Source of the DNA: Pycnopodia helianthoides
Lineage: Eukaryota > Echinodermata > Asteroidea > Forcipulatida > Asteriidae
DNA: 64,000 nucleotides
Assembly: GCA_032158295.1 (NCBI GenBank)
Contig: CM063249.1
Span: forward strand, 14,798,078 to 14,862,077
Direction of reading: 5' to 3'
Shown: one piece after another, positions 10,726-21,179 of the stretch
How positions within the stretch are numbered: position 1 is the stretch's first letter
How the letters are laid out: every line of letters begins with the position of its first letter
Notes under the pieces: generated by a model
The model's input: only the letters and a program-made list of their open reading frames with translations
Database searches by the model: none
Told to the model about the DNA's origin: nothing
Made by a program: the position numbers and the translations under genes

Positions 10726-12435
10726 AATATTAAATGTTTGGCACATTCTCTTTTCAGGAAATGTGCGCAAGTTTAATGTTTGTAGTTTGTAGTATTCGAT
10801 GAAGAAAATCCTTGGCACAATTTCCGGGCAGTGTGTATAATATAGACTTTTCTACCTTTGTCTCGGTAAAATACCAAATGTACAAAAAGGAATTTTTCGG
10901 AGATCGAGTAGATAGACTCGATAGCGCGATGCCTGAAGCCTTTCTCAGATTCAAATTTTTGGGGAAAGATTACCTCTTTCTCTAAAATTACATAACTTCA
11001 AAGGGTGTCATTTCTAACAATGTTTTATAATATCAACAGCTCTCCAGTGCCCTTTACCAAGTACGCCTACGTTGTTAAACTTGTGTAGTAATTACAAAAA
11101 TTATACCCTGCCTTTAACACCCAGAGTTAGAAACAACATTTCATATGTCTTCAAAATGAATACGAATATTGTTTCTTTCGCTCCACTCCTATTGATATGT
11201 TTTAATGAGATGCTGAAAAATAACGTGGTCTTAAACTGCAAACCGTTTGCCGTCGTCAGCACTGGCGTGCAGAATATTTCCATAAAATTAATTTTGGCAG
11301 AAAACGGCCGGAGGCTTTTGTATAATTTGCAAACCAAAAGGTTCGTTTTAACACCATATCATTCTAGTACTGATGCCAGATGTAATGCACACTGAAAAAT
11401 AAATTTAGTTGTAAATACAATAAGCAAAGTATAATAAATAATTAGAACAATTGGATAACAATTTCAAGATAAAAAGCCCGAAAAATTAATTATTACAATT
11501 TTTCGGGCACATTAAATATAATATAAAGATAACCGAAGTAGCATAATGTTATACTTAAATAAAAACAAATTCAGATTTCTTAAACCAAAATATAAGAGTA
11601 AAACAAACCCCAGTAAAACATAGTGCACAAACCACGATAGTATAGCGATCACATACACAGCAAAGATGATTGCTCTGTGCACGATTTAAATTTCACTCGA
11701 CGATAGTGTATTTCAATTCAGATCTGTATCATGATTTCAAACGGTGTGCAAATGTGCGTAAAGTTCACATGGTTTTTTTTCCCTCTCTTCGATTACAACA
11801 GCTTCTTCTTTTAATTAACTCATTGTGTCTGAGCGAAGTATTGATAAAACGTACTAACATTTTACCCACTAAACACCTTTGTAGAAAGAGATATCGATCT
11901 GTAGTAATTGAACTTAGGTTTGTGTCACCAGGCATGTATCTCCGAGTACAGCCTTTAGTGCTTTCATACCGGTACTGATAAACTGGTGAGGTCACACAGC
12001 AGCCATATTTGTCATACTATAGTTGTGCAACGACAGTAACTCACACTAAAGTTCAGAATACGGACAAGGGACTGACTAAAGTATCTGCCGGTGCAATCCT
12101 ACATTGGTTTGATGAACAAACAGGTAGCAGTTACGTTCTTCTGTACACCGGTATACACCCTTAGCAGGTATTGGGGTATAAGCAGATCTCGGTCTCTAAT
12201 GGGGAATTGTGGAATCGGGTTGGACAGGAAGGTTCAGGAGACCTTTTCACAAAACACTTTAAAACAAATAAACTGCATGGAACTAATGGCCCGTTACACG
12301 AAAAAAGGTATACAATTTTGTGAGGGGTGACATTATTGCTTCAACCTTCAAACAAATCTGCCGGGCCACTAAACCAGCTAGCAGCCCAAACGTGGTTTTT
12401 TTTTTATGTAAGAAGGGTTGCAAAAACGTAATGCG
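10726..12435. other. Intergenic, no gene seen
   Basis: Opposed ORFs at 11072-11395/11101-11337 and 11670-11978/11765-11995 overlap antisense and have no recognisable motif. At about 11475-11508 there is a small hairpin (AGCCCGAAAAATTAAT..ATTTTTCGGGC). Confidence 0.45.
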
Positions 12436-12561
12436 TCCTGGGACCCAATTTCATGGCTCTGCTTACCAGGGAATTCTTACGCTTATTGCCTAGACAATAA
12501 TATTATGTAAGCGCATAATTCTCGGGTAGGCTATAAGTAGCACCATGAAATTCGGTCCTAA
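12436..12561. mobile_element. MITE-like element, TTTCAT..CTGCTTA family
   Basis: Left end CCTGGGACCCAATTTCATGG, then CTCTGCTTACC; right end ..AGCACCATGAAATTCGGTCCTAA, its imperfect reverse complement. About 126 bp, non-coding. It shares its ends with the element at 13886-14083, but the interior differs. Confidence 0.7.
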
Positions 12562-13885
12562 TGCCCTCATGGTCCAATAAATCGTGCTAATAATTGAACA
12601 GTTTTTGGAAACCTTAAGTTGCCACGTATGGTGTGCCTTGACGTGTGAATGAAACAACATCGCGTGTTTTAACGGAGCCAAAATGTACACACGCGAGACT
12701 TTGCACAATCGATACAGCCATTATTAGGTCAAACCGAGGCTTGGAAGCATTGGGGGCCCATAATATGGATTGACGCCTGACTTGGCGCCATTAACGTATG
12801 TCACAATGTCTTAAAGTAATTCATCAACCCAAACCAGACAGAACACGTAATTAGTCTGGTAGACAATTCTAGTGTTCCCAAACGTTAATGCAATGGGATA
12901 AAATAGGATGTAGCACCAAAGGCCAATGCCATGTGCCGCCACGGAGACATTTCTGAAAAATGATTTGTTCTCATCTAAAACACGGTTTCACCTGGTGATG
13001 GTAAAGTGGTTTCGCCGTAGGACTCTTTGCTCTTACTTTGTTGCAAGTGTTTGCACTGATCTTGTTATCTCAAGTGTAAATTTTACAACAAATATAACAC
13101 TTATAAACATCCAACAATGTTGAATATGTAAGGCGGTGAAAGAGCGTATGTAATAGTTTGATATCTTTGGTACACTGTTAATGCTTGTTACTATTTTCCC
13201 CTGTGAGACATAACTGGTTTGAATGATGGATTTCTTTACGGAAGAACTGTAACATTTCAACAGTTTAATTTAGTGCCAGTTAAACCTAAAAGAGCCGTGT
13301 CTTCGACAATGAATCAGCACAGACCAATACCCCCAAAACACACGTAATCAAATCCCTGTTCGTCTAGTGGTCTGATTATTTTATTTTAAAAAACTACACC
13401 ATCGATCAAAATAATGCATTATTTCCAAGCGGAGAGCATTCATCGGGAATAATGCAGAGTGAAAAAAAAGCACAGCGGCTGCTGCTTTTGTGAGAACGGC
13501 GCGGAGGCGTTGGGCAGTGCATTAGAGATAAAGATTGTTTTGCCCCACGGACACGGTTTCAATCTGAGCCGTCTCGGACCAAGATAACACATTTTACCAG
13601 ACACCCACTGCACGGCACTGGAAATTACACTGTACAGACATTGGCTTGAATCCACTGTGTTTATTAGGGGAGGAGAGAGGGATAGGGTAGTGATCACAAG
13701 GCCTGCCTACGGGCCCCGGAAGTTAGCATTCTATATGTGGTCGGCGATGCCAACTGGTGCATAATTCCTTTTCCAGCCATGAGACTCTAGATTATTAATA
13801 AGTTTGCTGATCTAATTTCAAAGTTGTTTTGATAATGAACGTTGACATTAATTGAAAAAATAACTGTTTGGGGTTTGAAGTAAGA
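12562..13885. other. Intergenic, no gene seen
   Basis: No exon-like sequence recognised. Short ORFs at 12926-13123 and 13440-13697 lack recognisable motifs. Confidence 0.5.
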
Positions 13886-14083
13886 CCTGGGCCCAATTTC
13901 ATAGAGCTGCTTTAGCAGAAAATATTGCTTAATTTGTTTTCGCTAAACAGAAATGAGCAGGATACCAGTAACACATGGTACATGTGACACGGTAGTTTGG
14001 CTGGTAACCTTAGTCAGGCAAGCATTTTTTGGTTGTGCTTAGCTACTTTTTGTGCTTAAGCAGCTCTATGAAATTGCGCACTG
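13886..14083. mobile_element. MITE-like element, TTTCAT..CTGCTTA family, 198 bp
   Basis: The left end CCTGGGCCCAATTTCATAGA continues GCTGCTT. The right end AAGCAGCTCTATGAAATTGC, then GCACTGG, is its reverse complement. The interior carries two further GCAAGCA / TGTGCTTA motifs. There is no coding capacity, so this is a non-autonomous element. Confidence 0.75.
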
Positions 14084-14835
14084 GATTCGAATTGACCGTG
14101 TGAATTAAAGTCTTGCATCGGATTAGTCACTGAGAGACATTAATAAACACCTTGGAGAGTTTATGCCCTCTGATTGGTCGAAGACTGGCCACGTGGAGGT
14201 GTATTAACCGTGCGTAATGACATCGTACTGTGATCAACTGTCCGTTTTTAATAAAATAATCAGTATTCCGCAGTTTTTAATTTTTTTTAATAAAAAAGTA
14301 TTCCAACTTCCCCACTAGCCAAAAAGCATGGTAAATGTCTTGTTACATTCCGGGGTCTTTTTCACCCCCAAAAATTCATCAATGACTATAGCTCTCCCGG
14401 AATTCCCTAAGGAATTGTACAGCAATTACTCATTGGGGCTAATGGCAACTGCTAGGTGAATTGAATCATGTGGTATAAAATCTACACAAAGCAGTAGGCT
14501 CATCTAAAAAAAGAAATTCGTGCTTGAATTTGTTTTATTTAGTCAAAAGGGCCTATATTTAAAGGTTTTGGGCCATTTGAAAGTGATTGGATTCTCCACA
14601 AAAATCAATTACACGCTAATACAAACAGACAGTATACAGATAACAGTCCAATGGTGTAACCGTGTAAATTTTTTGTGATGGTGTCACGCAGGGTTTGTGA
14701 TATAAAGACCGGCTCAGTGAACTAGCGAATAAATGGCCCTTAAACAAGCACACTGTTTTGTAAAATCCTATGCACTATGCGCGGGAATCAACCCATTTCT
14801 TTTTGCGTATTGTTTTTTCTTTTACATTTTGATGA
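14084..14835. other. Intergenic; small inverted repeat at 14139-14207
   Basis: ATTAATAAACACCT at about 14139 is roughly inverted as AGGTGTATTAA near 14197-14207, around a CTGATTGGTCG (CCAAT-like) core. Otherwise nothing is recognised. Confidence 0.4.
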
Positions 14836-14972
14836 GGACAGATGGTGCCACGTGCGGGCAGCGATTGAATAGCAGTTCGCAGTCCTGTGAATGACGGTTA
14901 AAATCCTCATTCAATAATACTTTTGTCGCTGCCCACCGACTGCTATTCATTAAACGCAAACCTGTTTGGGAA
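14836..14972. repeat. Interleaved inverted repeats (A B .. A' B')
   Basis: GCGGGCAGCG (A), then TTGAATAGCAGT (B), are followed about 80 bases later by CGCTGCCCAC (A'), then ACTGCTATTCATT (B'). The order is interleaved rather than nested, so it is not a simple hairpin. The inner part also pairs ATTGAAT with ATTCAAT. It is probably a rearranged fold-back element. Confidence 0.5.
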
Positions 14973-15262
14973 AACAAATTTCGCATGCGGGCACATACCA
15001 CGCGTAGGCGTGAACGCGCAGCCAGTGTTTCAATAATTGAAGGTAGCTAGTACGCGCATGAAGCCAACATAATGCAAAGTCATAGTCTGGTTCTTGAAAA
15101 TATGTATAAACAGTTGTAAGAGATTAGGTACCACACAAAAGTTGAACAGCCAAAGGATTCGACCTTGAACACGAGTAGAACATTTATAAAAAATAACAAA
15201 GAAAGAAAAATAACAAATTCTGACAATTTTTACAGTGTTTTTGTTGTAAGGCATTTGTTAAT

Positions 15263-15421
15263 GGGAATAACAGTGCGAGGAGCCGGTCTTCACTTTGTGG
15301 TAATGACCTTGTTAGTGGCTGGCCGCTGTTAATGGACGAAGGCGAGGTCCATTAACAGCGGCCGGCCACCAACCCGGTCATTACCACGCAGTGAAGATCG
15401 GCACCTCGCACTGTTATTCCC
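15263..15421. repeat. 159-bp near-palindrome with 75-bp arms
   Basis: Arms 15263-15337 and 15347-15421 are reverse complements at 67 of 75 positions by direct comparison, around a 9-nt centre. The outer 18 bases (GGGAATAACAGTGCGAGG) and the inner 17 are perfect. GC content is higher than in the surroundings. It is probably a fold-back transposable element; as RNA it would form a long hairpin. Confidence 0.85.
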
Positions 15422-17459
15422 TAATTATTGTGACAGGTGCACCTATTGCTAATCGTAGATATTCCATGGTACACTTTAATGTTTTGTTCTTGTTGCTTTG
15501 ACAAAAAATATAGAATTCAGATGCAGCCAGTTATAAAAAATACTAATTTTGCACTGTTTTCGGGACGAGCACATTGAAATTCATTCGAATACAGAACGAT
15601 TCAGCAATCTTCCTGTTGTGTGTCACAACATTTCTTTTGTAATCGAAGACTGAATGTGATAATCAGTGAACGGTAATCAATACAAACGCATGATACACCC
15701 GGAAGGATTCCAAACCGAATACTAAAACAAACATTCGTTTTGTATTTGAATACATCTCAGTGGATTCGACTCCACATTTTGTCTCGAAGGGGCCGTTTCA
15801 AAATTAGGAAACCAAGATCTTGTGATGATTTTGGTCCACACTCGGTAAATAATGTCGCGGATAACGATCACGATACAAATGGGATTGGCGAGGGTAGAGA
15901 TGGAAATTGTGTCTCATGCGGCTGTTTTAACTAACTGGAATAGCTTCAGTTTCGCTAGCAAAAGAAACGATCTCTTTTTTAGGGGGCGTGGTGGGGAGGG
16001 GGTAGGGATTTTGCATATGGAGAACATACGATTCTTTCTCTGACTCTAGTCTTCCATAAACACACCAAACAACAAACAACAGTACGATAGACTGTGTGTA
16101 ATCCAGTCTACATTAAACGGGTTCGGACTTATGTATGCACATGAAATAGGCTACATTTAAGTCTGGGCTACATTTAGCTGCCGTACGTTATAGGGCTTAC
16201 TAACCCTCTAATCCCTGCACCGCCCGAGTTTGCTGAAAAAAATGTTTAGTTATCAAGACTCTTGCAGAAAATTGTTAGAAACTTGGTTCAAATTTTAAAA
16301 GATACCCAAGGCCTGTTTACGAAAACAACGTTTTTACCTTTTCGTTAATATTGTCATTTAATAATTACAGCTTATTTCAATTCGGCAAGTGATAAGTTCC
16401 CGGGAACAATAAGCGCTTCTCGTTAACGGTTATCGGTAAATTTTATGGCGGTTATTTTAAGTACAATACACAATATACTTTTGTCTGGCATGAAATGTTC
16501 ATACTGATTAATTGCTAAGGCATTAGTTTTAAAATATCATGATGAATGAAAATTATATTGTTGGTACAAATGAGCGTGGTGTTGATGGGAACTACATTTA
16601 TGCAGTCATCATTAGCGTTAACATTGAACACGGCAACTGTGAAAGGGGGAATTACAAATTATTGCTATTGACTTGACCTAGTTCATTTCGATGTTACTTT
16701 TATTTCTCCAAATAAACACAAGCTGGTGAGCGATTTCTCCTACCGCGATGTAACAGTGTACCGCTTTGGGCAGCTGGGCGGTCCAGTGGTAAAGGGTTAA
16801 CACGGAGTGCAGCGCTCTATATTATTCATTGTTGCACAGAGTAGCAGATTTAGATACATGTTAATACATGCAATGATAAAATCAGTTAATTGATAATTAA
16901 TGCTAATCTTATATTTTGTTTGAATACATAATAAGACATTTATGAAAAATGATGTACAACTTTTCTCAAGTAGGCCTATCACTATACAAAAAATTCAAAC
17001 TGAAACAGCCGTATTTTTTTTTACTGTGATTGGCTATACCAGTGACCATGAAGTAGTCAACTGATACCGAACTTTACTTTTCCCGTCAACGGCACACTGT
17101 CAGTCATTTGATATTGAAGTAAACAATATCACACGATATCTAGTTGATGCAAAATATTCGAGGAATTAGCAAAACATATGACGAGAAAAACCGTTGGAGG
17201 ATCCGGAAGGTTGCAACTGCCGACCTTTGTAAATTGCCAAATGCTACATCAGTATGCACAATTTCAAATAATAATCGATGGAATTTCATAATCTAAAGAG
17301 AAAATAAAACAATAAGTTTTACTCTCTACCTAAAATCTGAGACTCTCTTCGTTAGTAAGTATAAACCCCAACGTAATTGTGCAGCTATTTTAGCGCGAAA
17401 GCATTTATACGCACGGATACATTTTGTCTCCACTATTTGTGAAAGCTTGAATGATTTGA
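15422..17459. other. Intergenic, no gene seen
   Basis: The plus-strand ORFs at 15740-15934 and 15852-16043 have no recognisable domain. At 16146-16190 there are two copies of GGCTACATTTA, the core of the minisatellite at 18400-19027. TAGGCCTA occurs at 16971. Confidence 0.45.
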
Positions 17460-17800
17460 GAATTCGCTCCACGGTGCGTTTATTTTGGGATTTTCCCCGC
17501 CGACTCTCCCCTCGTTGTTTCTTGGAGTATTTACGCGCCCTTGGGTTTAGACAGTTCTCGCGTTACTTCGTCCCACGGCGACCGGTAACCAAATAGCCGT
17601 TGCTTACAGCATAACTTGTAGCAATCAGCGGAAATGGTTCCACGGTGAGACATACATAGCATCATGTCCCGAGCACACCGGCACACTCGTTTATGGACGA
17701 CAGAATGAGAAAAGGGATGATCAACTGTACGAGGGATTAGAAGTGGATAATGGCGGGGGAATGGGCTGATAAATTGGAAGATGTGTCACCGTAAGCTTGC
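17460..17800 (+). promoter_or_regulatory. CpG-richer stretch with a candidate first exon
   Basis: This stretch has more C+G and more CpG than its surroundings. It contains an ATG at 17750 in an acceptable context opening a 13-codon frame (MAGEWADKLEDVS), followed at 17791 by GTAAGC, a plausible splice donor. A 5'-terminal coding exon is possible, but no downstream exon was recognised and the peptide matches nothing I know. Confidence 0.2.
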
Positions 17801-18399
17801 TGTATATGACTTGGGCTTAGGGACAATCTGTCCGGATTACTTTCGATGATGTTTTTGGTCTGAAGTAGAATCTGTTGCTGACTTTAAAAAGAAGGGAGAT
17901 GGAAATGAAAAGGGCAATGTCCCAGCCAGTATATTATGCATGGTTCAAATAATTATGTTTCCGAGTGTGACCTGGGTTCGTATAAGGGTCAGTTCTGATC
18001 TGAAAGTTTACAGAGTAGTGTCATAAGAGGTATTTTCAACAAGCTAATTTTAAGCTTGACAATAATGAATGCATAATGTTTCCCTAACACCAATGGTGAC
18101 CATCAAAGTTACGGTACAAAGTCTATACGTAATAATAAGCGATTTGACCATTATCGAAAATTCAAAAGATCACTAAATTGATACTAGTGATAATTACTCC
18201 CCGATTTCCCTCGAGCTACTGTCTTTTTTCAGAGATTTATTACTCATGTTTCGACATCTCGACCTAAATTGGTTCGGACCTAAATGTAACCAACACAGTT
18301 TACCTCAATATTATCACATACCTAGATGTAATCAAATTTTACACCTTAATGTAGTCTGGATCTAGTGTGGACCAGAATTCTTTTTAAGAATGTAGCCTG
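17801..18399. other. Intergenic, no gene seen
   Basis: AT-rich; from about 18285 there are scattered degenerate ACATTTAG-like motifs that lead into the minisatellite. Confidence 0.5.
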
Positions 18400-19027
18400 G
18401 ACTCCAAGTTACATTTAGATGCAAAGTTTTGACTATGTTTATGTGGGCTACATTCAGATTTAGGGTTGTGGTTACATGTAGGTGCGAGCTACATTTAGAT
18501 ACAGGTTTGTGGTTACATTCAGGTTTGGGCTACATTAAGAAACAGGAATGTTGCTATATTTAGGTTAGGGCTACAATTAGAGACAGGGTTATGGCCTCAT
18601 TTAGGTTGAGGCTACAATTAGATACAGAGTTGTGGCTACACTTTAGGGCTACAATTAATAGATACAGGGTTCTGGTAACATTTTAGTTCAGGCTATATTT
18701 AGATCCAGGGATGTGGCTACATTTAGATCCGGGCTACATTTAGATACAGGATTGTGATTACTTTTAGGTGAGGGTTACATTTACATCCAAGGTTGTGGCC
18801 ACATTAAGGTTTGGGCTACATTTAGACCAAGAGTTGTAGCTACATTTAGTTCGGGCTACATTTAAGTATATGGTTGTGGCTTGATTATTGTGCGGGTTAC
18901 ATCTATGCACATGATTGGGCCAAATTTAGGTTAAGGCTGCATTTATATAGAGTTGTTGCTACATTTAGATCTGGCTACACCTTTAGTAAATGATGTAGCT
19001 ACATTTAGGTTAAGGCTATATTAAGGG
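18400..19027. repeat. Minisatellite, ~42-bp unit built of two ~21-bp halves
   Basis: The unit reads approximately GGGCTACATTTAGATACAGG, then GTTGTGGCTACATTTAGGTT. It recurs about 15 times with substitutions and small indels, so the array is old. Two slightly different half-units alternate, a higher-order pattern. Isolated relatives occur at 16146-16190, in receptor intron 29325-29370, and at about 51028-51056. Confidence 0.85.
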
Positions 19028-20054
19028 GCCACTAGGTTATCTGACATCGCCACTACAATATATTTGACAAAACATTATGAAACATTTAATTTTAACAACT
19101 TTTATGAGGAAAAGATACACAGTATGGATTGTTTCTACAAAATTACTGGATTGGAATGTATAGTCTGAAAAAGTACAATGTTGAACCTCCCTTTAAAAGG
19201 AACCTTAAGAACAAAAATCAATTAACATGCGATAACCATGGCAACCAAAGTTGTAAAGTACTGGCTGAGATCTTGCAGTATTCAATTTCACGTCCATTTG
19301 CAACAATGCTTGTAGAGCTATTTGAAGAGACGGTGCACACGGTGGCGGTGCATGTCAGTCATTAACGAATTTCATGATCGATACGGTAAGAGTTCCTGAA
19401 TAAGAACACTGAAACGGGAGTTACATTGCGATCACATTAAGGCAAAGTCAGGTGGAAATATCAATAGGAATCTATTCTCGTCATTGATCAAAGGTAACGG
19501 GAAATAAAATAAAATAACAACCGCTTCGTCTTCTCTGCGTCGTGTTGAAATGTCTTAACTTATTGATTTAGTTTGGTTTACCAGTACAACTGATTAAAAT
19601 ACATGCAAAAGTCAAAGATCAAGTTGAAATAACGGTGAATCTGTTATAAAGGACTAGAAAATAGCTTTCGCTAATCAAGTGTAGCCTTTAACGCGCTGTC
19701 AGGGGTGCCTTCGAATCACGGACGTGGGCAAACCGTGAGTTTTCTAAATGATCTGTCCATTGCTTTTTCTAAAAGAGAGACACAGGCTGTACAGCTGTTG
19801 ATGAGCTCATTATTCTTCAATTTCAACATGGATACATGAACATTTGGAACTTCCAAATTACATTATATAGTAATAATGGGAATAAATAAGTTTGACTGTA
19901 TTGGTTGTCTTGTAGTTTTAACCTTGCATTTTGGATGAGTATGGCAAAGAGTATGTGTTATGAAATATTAAAAACAAAACTTTTAATAAGGTTATGTTTA
20001 TGTTCATGATTATGGTTAAGGTTATGGTTACGGTGAATATGATAATTTCTTCTT
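19028..20054. other. Intergenic, no gene seen
   Basis: An ORF at 19129-19365 lacks recognisable motifs. A short GGTTATGGTTAAGG run occurs near 20010-20035. Confidence 0.45.
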
Positions 20055-20115
20055 CAAGGCCCTATACCAAGGGTGGCTTTAGCCTTGTTTGGGAAAAACT
20101 TGAAAAAAAAATGAA
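20055..20115 (+). repeat. Dispersed repeat R3, copy 1
   Basis: TTCAAGGCCCT..CCAAGGGTGGCTTTAGCCTTGTTTG....AACTTG is matched in inverted orientation at 38238-38298. About 60 bp, non-coding, family unknown. Confidence 0.55.
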
Positions 20116-20283
20116 ACAGTGATGGCTGTTATCATTTCATTAAGTACAGTTCTGCTTCGCCGACAAGCACGCTAGCAGCCCAAACATCCAAACAGCCCAA
20201 ATGTGTTTTCGTCAGGGTATACCAAAAAGTAACGAATCATGTTGCCAGCGACCTACAACATGACATGAACGTGTTTTTTTTTG

Positions 20284-20370
20284 CTGTTTTCGTAAAAGCT
20301 TGATCACCTAATTTGATGAAATTTTCACAAATTGACTGTACAGTGTTATGAGTAGAACTAGAGGATATGA
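20284..20370 (+). repeat. Dispersed repeat R4, copy 1
   Basis: GTTTTCGTAAAAGCTTGATCACCTAATTTGATGAAATTTTCACAA...GAACTAGAG resembles 55509-55592 (GTTTTCACCG...GAATCACCTAACTTGATGAAATTTCACAGG...AAACTAGAG). The shared core is ATCACCTAA.TTGATGAAAT. Confidence 0.5.
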
Positions 20371-20827
20371 TTTATAGTTTTATACCCTTCCATGTTTGAT
20401 TCCTTCGTGCAGTCATGTCGATTCTATTTATCCAGTGTATGTATGATGAGAGAATGTATGTCCACATTGACAGGTCATGAAGAGTGCACCCCCTCCCAAG
20501 GCTCTAGTAGTTGCTGATTGATATTGTACACGATACAAAGGTCAGCATTAGCCGTCTGTAATCACCGTACCGTCCATTATTTTCACAACGCAGCATATTT
20601 TTTTGGTCAGAAAAATTAATTTATTCTTGCCAGATCAGAACGAGGCTGATCGATTCGATTCGGTGTGTCAAACATTCAAAAATAATTGCCTGTACTTCCA
20701 TCCATCCGTATGTCTTGACCGTCCCTGCCGCATGAATAACTGCAAGTGGACATTATTTCGTACTGGACACTGTTTGGCACGCAGTACGTCCTAAAGATTG
20801 ACCTGCGTCCACTTCAGTGACTTCACA

Positions 20828-20995
20828 CTATAGATGGATTGCAATGGCGTCATTGACCGCCATCTTTGATGTAAAACGATGGAACAGTACACGCGTGTAC
20901 GCGCTACGCACGACTCTCAGCCAATGATAGCTCTTCCACGCGTGCACAATTCATTAAAGATGGGGGTCAATGACGCGTAATGCAATCCATCTAGT
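20828..20995. mobile_element. MITE-like element, CTATAGATGGATTGC family, copy 1
   Basis: The left end CTATAGATGGATTGCAATGG continues ..GTCATTGACCGCCATCTTTGATG. The right end is AAAGATGGGGGTCAATGACGCGTAATGCAATCCATCTAGTA, its imperfect reverse complement, giving ~40-bp terminal inverted repeats. The GC-rich centre holds ACACGCGTGTACGCG and CCAATGAT. A truncated second copy lies at 62056-62191. Confidence 0.75.
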
Positions 20996-21010
20996 ATGCA
21001 CCAGACAGCT

Positions 21011-21179
21011 TTTGGCATGAAATCGGATCAAGTTGAACTGGGTCTGTCATGGGCCTTACTCTTGTTTGTGTAGGATCAACATGAATCTGACTCCGAGACA
21101 CTCAACTGACTCAGATTACGGGTCATGATTGACCCCAAGTTGGCCCATTGAAAACTGGTCATGCTGACCCGAGCACTCA
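21011..21179. repeat. Degenerate GACCC-family repeat
   Basis: A run of GGGTC, TGACCC and GATCAA motifs that ends in CATGCTGACCCGAGCACTCAT, similar to the right end of the element at 548-752. Ends are not resolved. Confidence 0.4.

Noticed and set aside
20010..20035. Telomere-like GGTTA repeats.
   Set aside because: Only two or three degenerate units (GGTTATGGTTAAGG); too short and irregular to be an interstitial telomere.
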